33,274 nt of DNA from positions 1 to 33,274 of the forward strand of contig VAWW01000003.1 of NCBI GenBank assembly GCA_005884575.1, in the 5' to 3' direction. The notes beneath the pieces were generated by a model. It was not told the DNA's origin, searched no databases, and saw only the letters and a program-made list of their open reading frames with translations. The stretch is from Actinomycetota bacterium (GTDB lineage: Bacteria > Actinomycetota > Thermoleophilia > Gaiellales > Gaiellaceae). The position numbers and the translations under genes were made by a program. This document shows positions 31,277 through 33,274 of the stretch, piece after piece (position 1 is the stretch's first letter; each line of letters begins with the position of its first letter).

Positions 31277-33274
31277 ATGCCGTCGCTCCTCGACAACCTC
31301 AGCTCCTCGTTCTCGAGCGACGGCTTCGACCTCGGCACCGCGTTCGGCGCGCTCGGCCAGACGGTCTCCGGCATCGCACCCGCCGGAGCCTCGCTCGACG
31401 AGGGTGCGCTCGGCCGGATCGGCCAGGGGCTCGGGCAGGGCGGGTTCGGCGCGATCGGCTCTGCGGTCACCGGCGTCGTCGGCCAGGCGAGCGGTCTCGC
31501 CGGGAGCATCGCGGCGCCCGACAAGCTGTTGCAGCCGCTGACCGGAGCGTTCTCCGGCGCCTCGACGTTCGCGACTGCCGACCCGCGTGCGCTGCTGCAA
31601 CTGTTCGAAGACACGGCCGCAACGGGCGACGGCTCGCTCGGGCTGACTGCGCTCGCCGGTCCGCTCAGCGCCCTGGCGGGCGTGCGCTCGAACCCGCTCG
31701 TCGCCACGGCGCTGCAGCTGTTCGCCACCGCGGTCCCGGGCGGGCTCCAGCTCGACCGCACCGTCACCGCATTCGGCGATGTCGTCCCCGGCGTCGTCGC
31801 GCTGGTGCGCCTGCTCGGTGCGCTCATGTCCTCCGACGCGCTCACCCGCGAGGTGGCGTCGACGGCATCGAGCATCCAGGCGATGCTCGACCCGCAGTCC
31901 GCAGAGGCTGCGCTTGCGAAGCTGTCCGCGGCGGCAGGAACCGGCCTTCCCGAGCTGATCGCCGCGGCGGACCCGAACGACCCGATCCAGGTCGCGACGG
32001 TGGCGCAACCGGTGGCGGCATTCGCCGATGCGATCCGCGTCGCCGCGGACCGTCTCGTCCGCGGCATGGCTTTCGGGGAGGCCACGCTCGTCGGCGCCGA
32101 GCTCGACGCCGTCGCCGCCGGGTTGACGCAGGCCGCAGGCCTCCTCGACGAGGCCGCGCTCGGCCCGGTCAGGAGCCTCGCGGCCGCCGGCGCCGGACGT
32201 CTCGATCCGCTGCTCCAGCTCGACCTCGGCTCGCCTGCCGCCTCGGTCGACGCGTTCGTGGCGGAGCTCAGCGGTCTCGTCGGGCAGCTTGCGGGAGCCG
32301 TCGACTCGATCGACCCCGCGGTGCTCGCGCGTCCGGTGTCGAACGCTCTCGCGTCCGTGCTCGCGCCCCTGCACGAGGTCGAGAACATCGCGAACCAGGC
32401 GACGGCCGCGATTCGCAGTGCGTTCCAGACCGCCCAGCAGGCGATCGCGAGCATCGACCTGCGCCCCGTGACCGAAGCGATCCACACGGCCGTGCAGCCC
32501 GTCGTCGACGCTTTGCACGAGCTCGACCAGCTCATCGGCGAGGCGCAGGCGGAGCTCGAGACGCTTGCGACCGACGTGACGACCGCGCTCGACACGGTCA
32601 GGACGACTTTCGACGCCGCGACGCTGACGATTCACGACGCATTCTCCAGCGTCAAGCATGTCGTCGACGACCTGCACCTCGAGAACCTGGAGGCGACGAT
32701 AGAGGAGGACATGCAGACGGTTGCGACGACACTGCAGAGCGCGCAGCTCCAGCCGTACTTCGACACCGCGATCCAAGCGCTCGGCACTGCCAAGTCGGTG
32801 ATCGCAGCCGTGCCGCTCTCGCTTCTCCCCGACGACACGCGACAGGAGCTCGCCGACGCCGTCAAGCCGATCAAGGACCTCGATTTCGACACCGAGGTGC
32901 GCGACGTGCTCGAGAACGAGCTCGACGCAATCATGACGTCGCTCAACACCGACGTGCTCGACGACATCGATAAGGCGTTCCACGAGGTGCTCTCGTTCAT
33001 CCAGAGCATCGACCCGCGGGGGCCGCTACAGCAGTTCGAGCAAGAGGACTTCGACCCGATGCTCGCGCGCATCCGGGCCGTCGACCCGACCGAGATTCTC
33101 AAGCCGGTGTCCGACGTGATCGACGAGGTGAAAGCGACCGTGGCGGACATCGACCTGCGTCGCGACGTTCTCGGCCCGCTCGAAGACGCGTTCACCGAGC
33201 TCGAGAACGCGTTCGCGCAACTCGATCCCGCCGCAATGCTCGCTCCCGTCGAGCAGCAGCTCGGACAGCTGCGC
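31277..33274 (+). CDS. Tape-measure-like long helical protein (runs off window)
   Basis: ATG 31277 is 2 bases after the fibre stop. The frame is open for 666 codons to the window end with no stop. An N-terminal Gly/Ala/Leu-rich region (SLLDNLSSSFSSDGFDLG, GQGGFGAIGSAVTGVVGQASGL) leads into continuous amphipathic helix. From about residue 340 a loose unit recurs: (S/A)(I/V/L)D(P/L) followed by helix and a P-V (SIDPAVLARPVSNAL, SIDLRPVTEAIHTAVQPV, AVDPTEILKPVSDVIDEV, QLDPAAMLAPVEQQL). This is typical of tail tape measures, which set tube length and may be injected. Tape measures after the fibre genes are usual in eCIS (Afp14 position), not in most phages. An AAA+ gene would be expected downstream if it is an eCIS. 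Confidence 0.65.
   Translation, partial: MPSLLDNLSSSFSSDGFDLGTAFGALGQTVSGIAPAGASLDEGALGRIGQGLGQGGFGAIGSAVTGVVGQASGLAGSIAAPDKLLQPLTGAFSGASTFATADPRALLQLFEDTAATGDGSLGLTALAGPLSALAGVRSNPLVATALQLFATAVPGGLQLDRTVTAFGDVVPGVVALVRLLGALMSSDALTREVASTASSIQAMLDPQSAEAALAKLSAAAGTGLPELIAAADPNDPIQVATVAQPVAAFADAIRVAADRLVRGMAFGEATLVGAELDAVAAGLTQAAGLLDEAALGPVRSLAAAGAGRLDPLLQLDLGSPAASVDAFVAELSGLVGQLAGAVDSIDPAVLARPVSNALASVLAPLHEVENIANQATAAIRSAFQTAQQAIASIDLRPVTEAIHTAVQPVVDALHELDQLIGEAQAELETLATDVTTALDTVRTTFDAATLTIHDAFSSVKHVVDDLHLENLEATIEEDMQTVATTLQSAQLQPYFDTAIQALGTAKSVIAAVPLSLLPDDTRQELADAVKPIKDLDFDTEVRDVLENELDAIMTSLNTDVLDDIDKAFHEVLSFIQSIDPRGPLQQFEQEDFDPMLARIRAVDPTEILKPVSDVIDEVKATVADIDLRRDVLGPLEDAFTELENAFAQLDPAAMLAPVEQQLGQLR

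Noticed and set aside
31141..32973. Plus-strand Arg-rich frame over the tape-measure gene
   Set aside because: Non-homologous shadow; the frame from 31277 has coherent helical periodicity and remains open to the window end.
1..33274. tRNA, rRNA, insertion sequence, attachment site or integrase
   Set aside because: None recognised on either strand; no transposase motifs, terminal repeats or tRNA-like cloverleaf were noticed by eye.

Overview
This is a very GC-rich window with no rRNA, tRNA, CRISPR or transposase genes. The GC content, frequent GTG starts, several starts without a Shine-Dalgarno, BTAD/SARP regulators and NarL-type two-component genes suggest an actinobacterium, possibly a Thermoleophilia-like lineage. 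That placement is inferred from gene style only; no marker gene is present.

Left part (1 to about 9.9 kb): a signalling region that is partly decaying. It holds the start of an AI-2E/PerM-type membrane protein (-), a receiver-MEDS response regulator (+), a lipoprotein sugar-binding protein (-), and a divergent CHASE-PAS-GAF-GAF-GAF histidine kinase broken by a frameshift just before its kinase core. A LysR pseudogene follows. Next comes a minus-strand operon of kinase remnant, NarL regulator remnant and an apparently intact 46-residue membrane/Cys-rich protein. An intact NarL regulator (+), a receiver-only regulator (-) and a frameshifted pseudogene of unknown family complete the region. Four loci here carry frameshifts or deletions, several at points where family-typical sequence is missing.

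Middle (9.9 to 15.7 kb): an ABM-fold monooxygenase-like gene ends at a strong hairpin shared with a convergent gene. That gene encodes a small exported protein with three exact copies of FITDTLGGNG. Then come a large SARP-type regulator (wHTH-BTAD-ATPase-TPR), a compact second BTAD regulator and a 72-residue unknown protein.

Right part (15.7 kb to window end): a single-strand, tightly coupled operon for a contractile phage-tail-like particle. The order is GpU/DNA-circularisation-like protein, terminator-like protein, sheath, tube, assembly-chaperone-like protein, Pro/Ala-rich unknown, gpD-like hub, gpV-like spike, PAAR-like tip, gp25, baseplate J, a large baseplate protein, PASTA protein, two unknown appendage proteins, a collagen-like fibre (88 uninterrupted G-X-Y triplets) and a long helical tape-measure-like protein that runs off the window. 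No capsid, portal, terminase, integrase or lysis gene is seen. Tape measure after the fibre genes recalls extracellular contractile injection systems (eCIS), but no AAA+ ATPase is visible in the window.

The most interesting regulatory observation is a triple direct repeat (TGACGGA, TGACGGA, TGACGCA, exact 11-bp period) at 15675-15703. It lies 7 bp before a possible -10 element and just upstream of the first tail gene. This is the layout expected of a SARP operator, and two SARP-type regulators are encoded directly upstream. The inferred model is a particle operon switched on by a neighbouring SARP.
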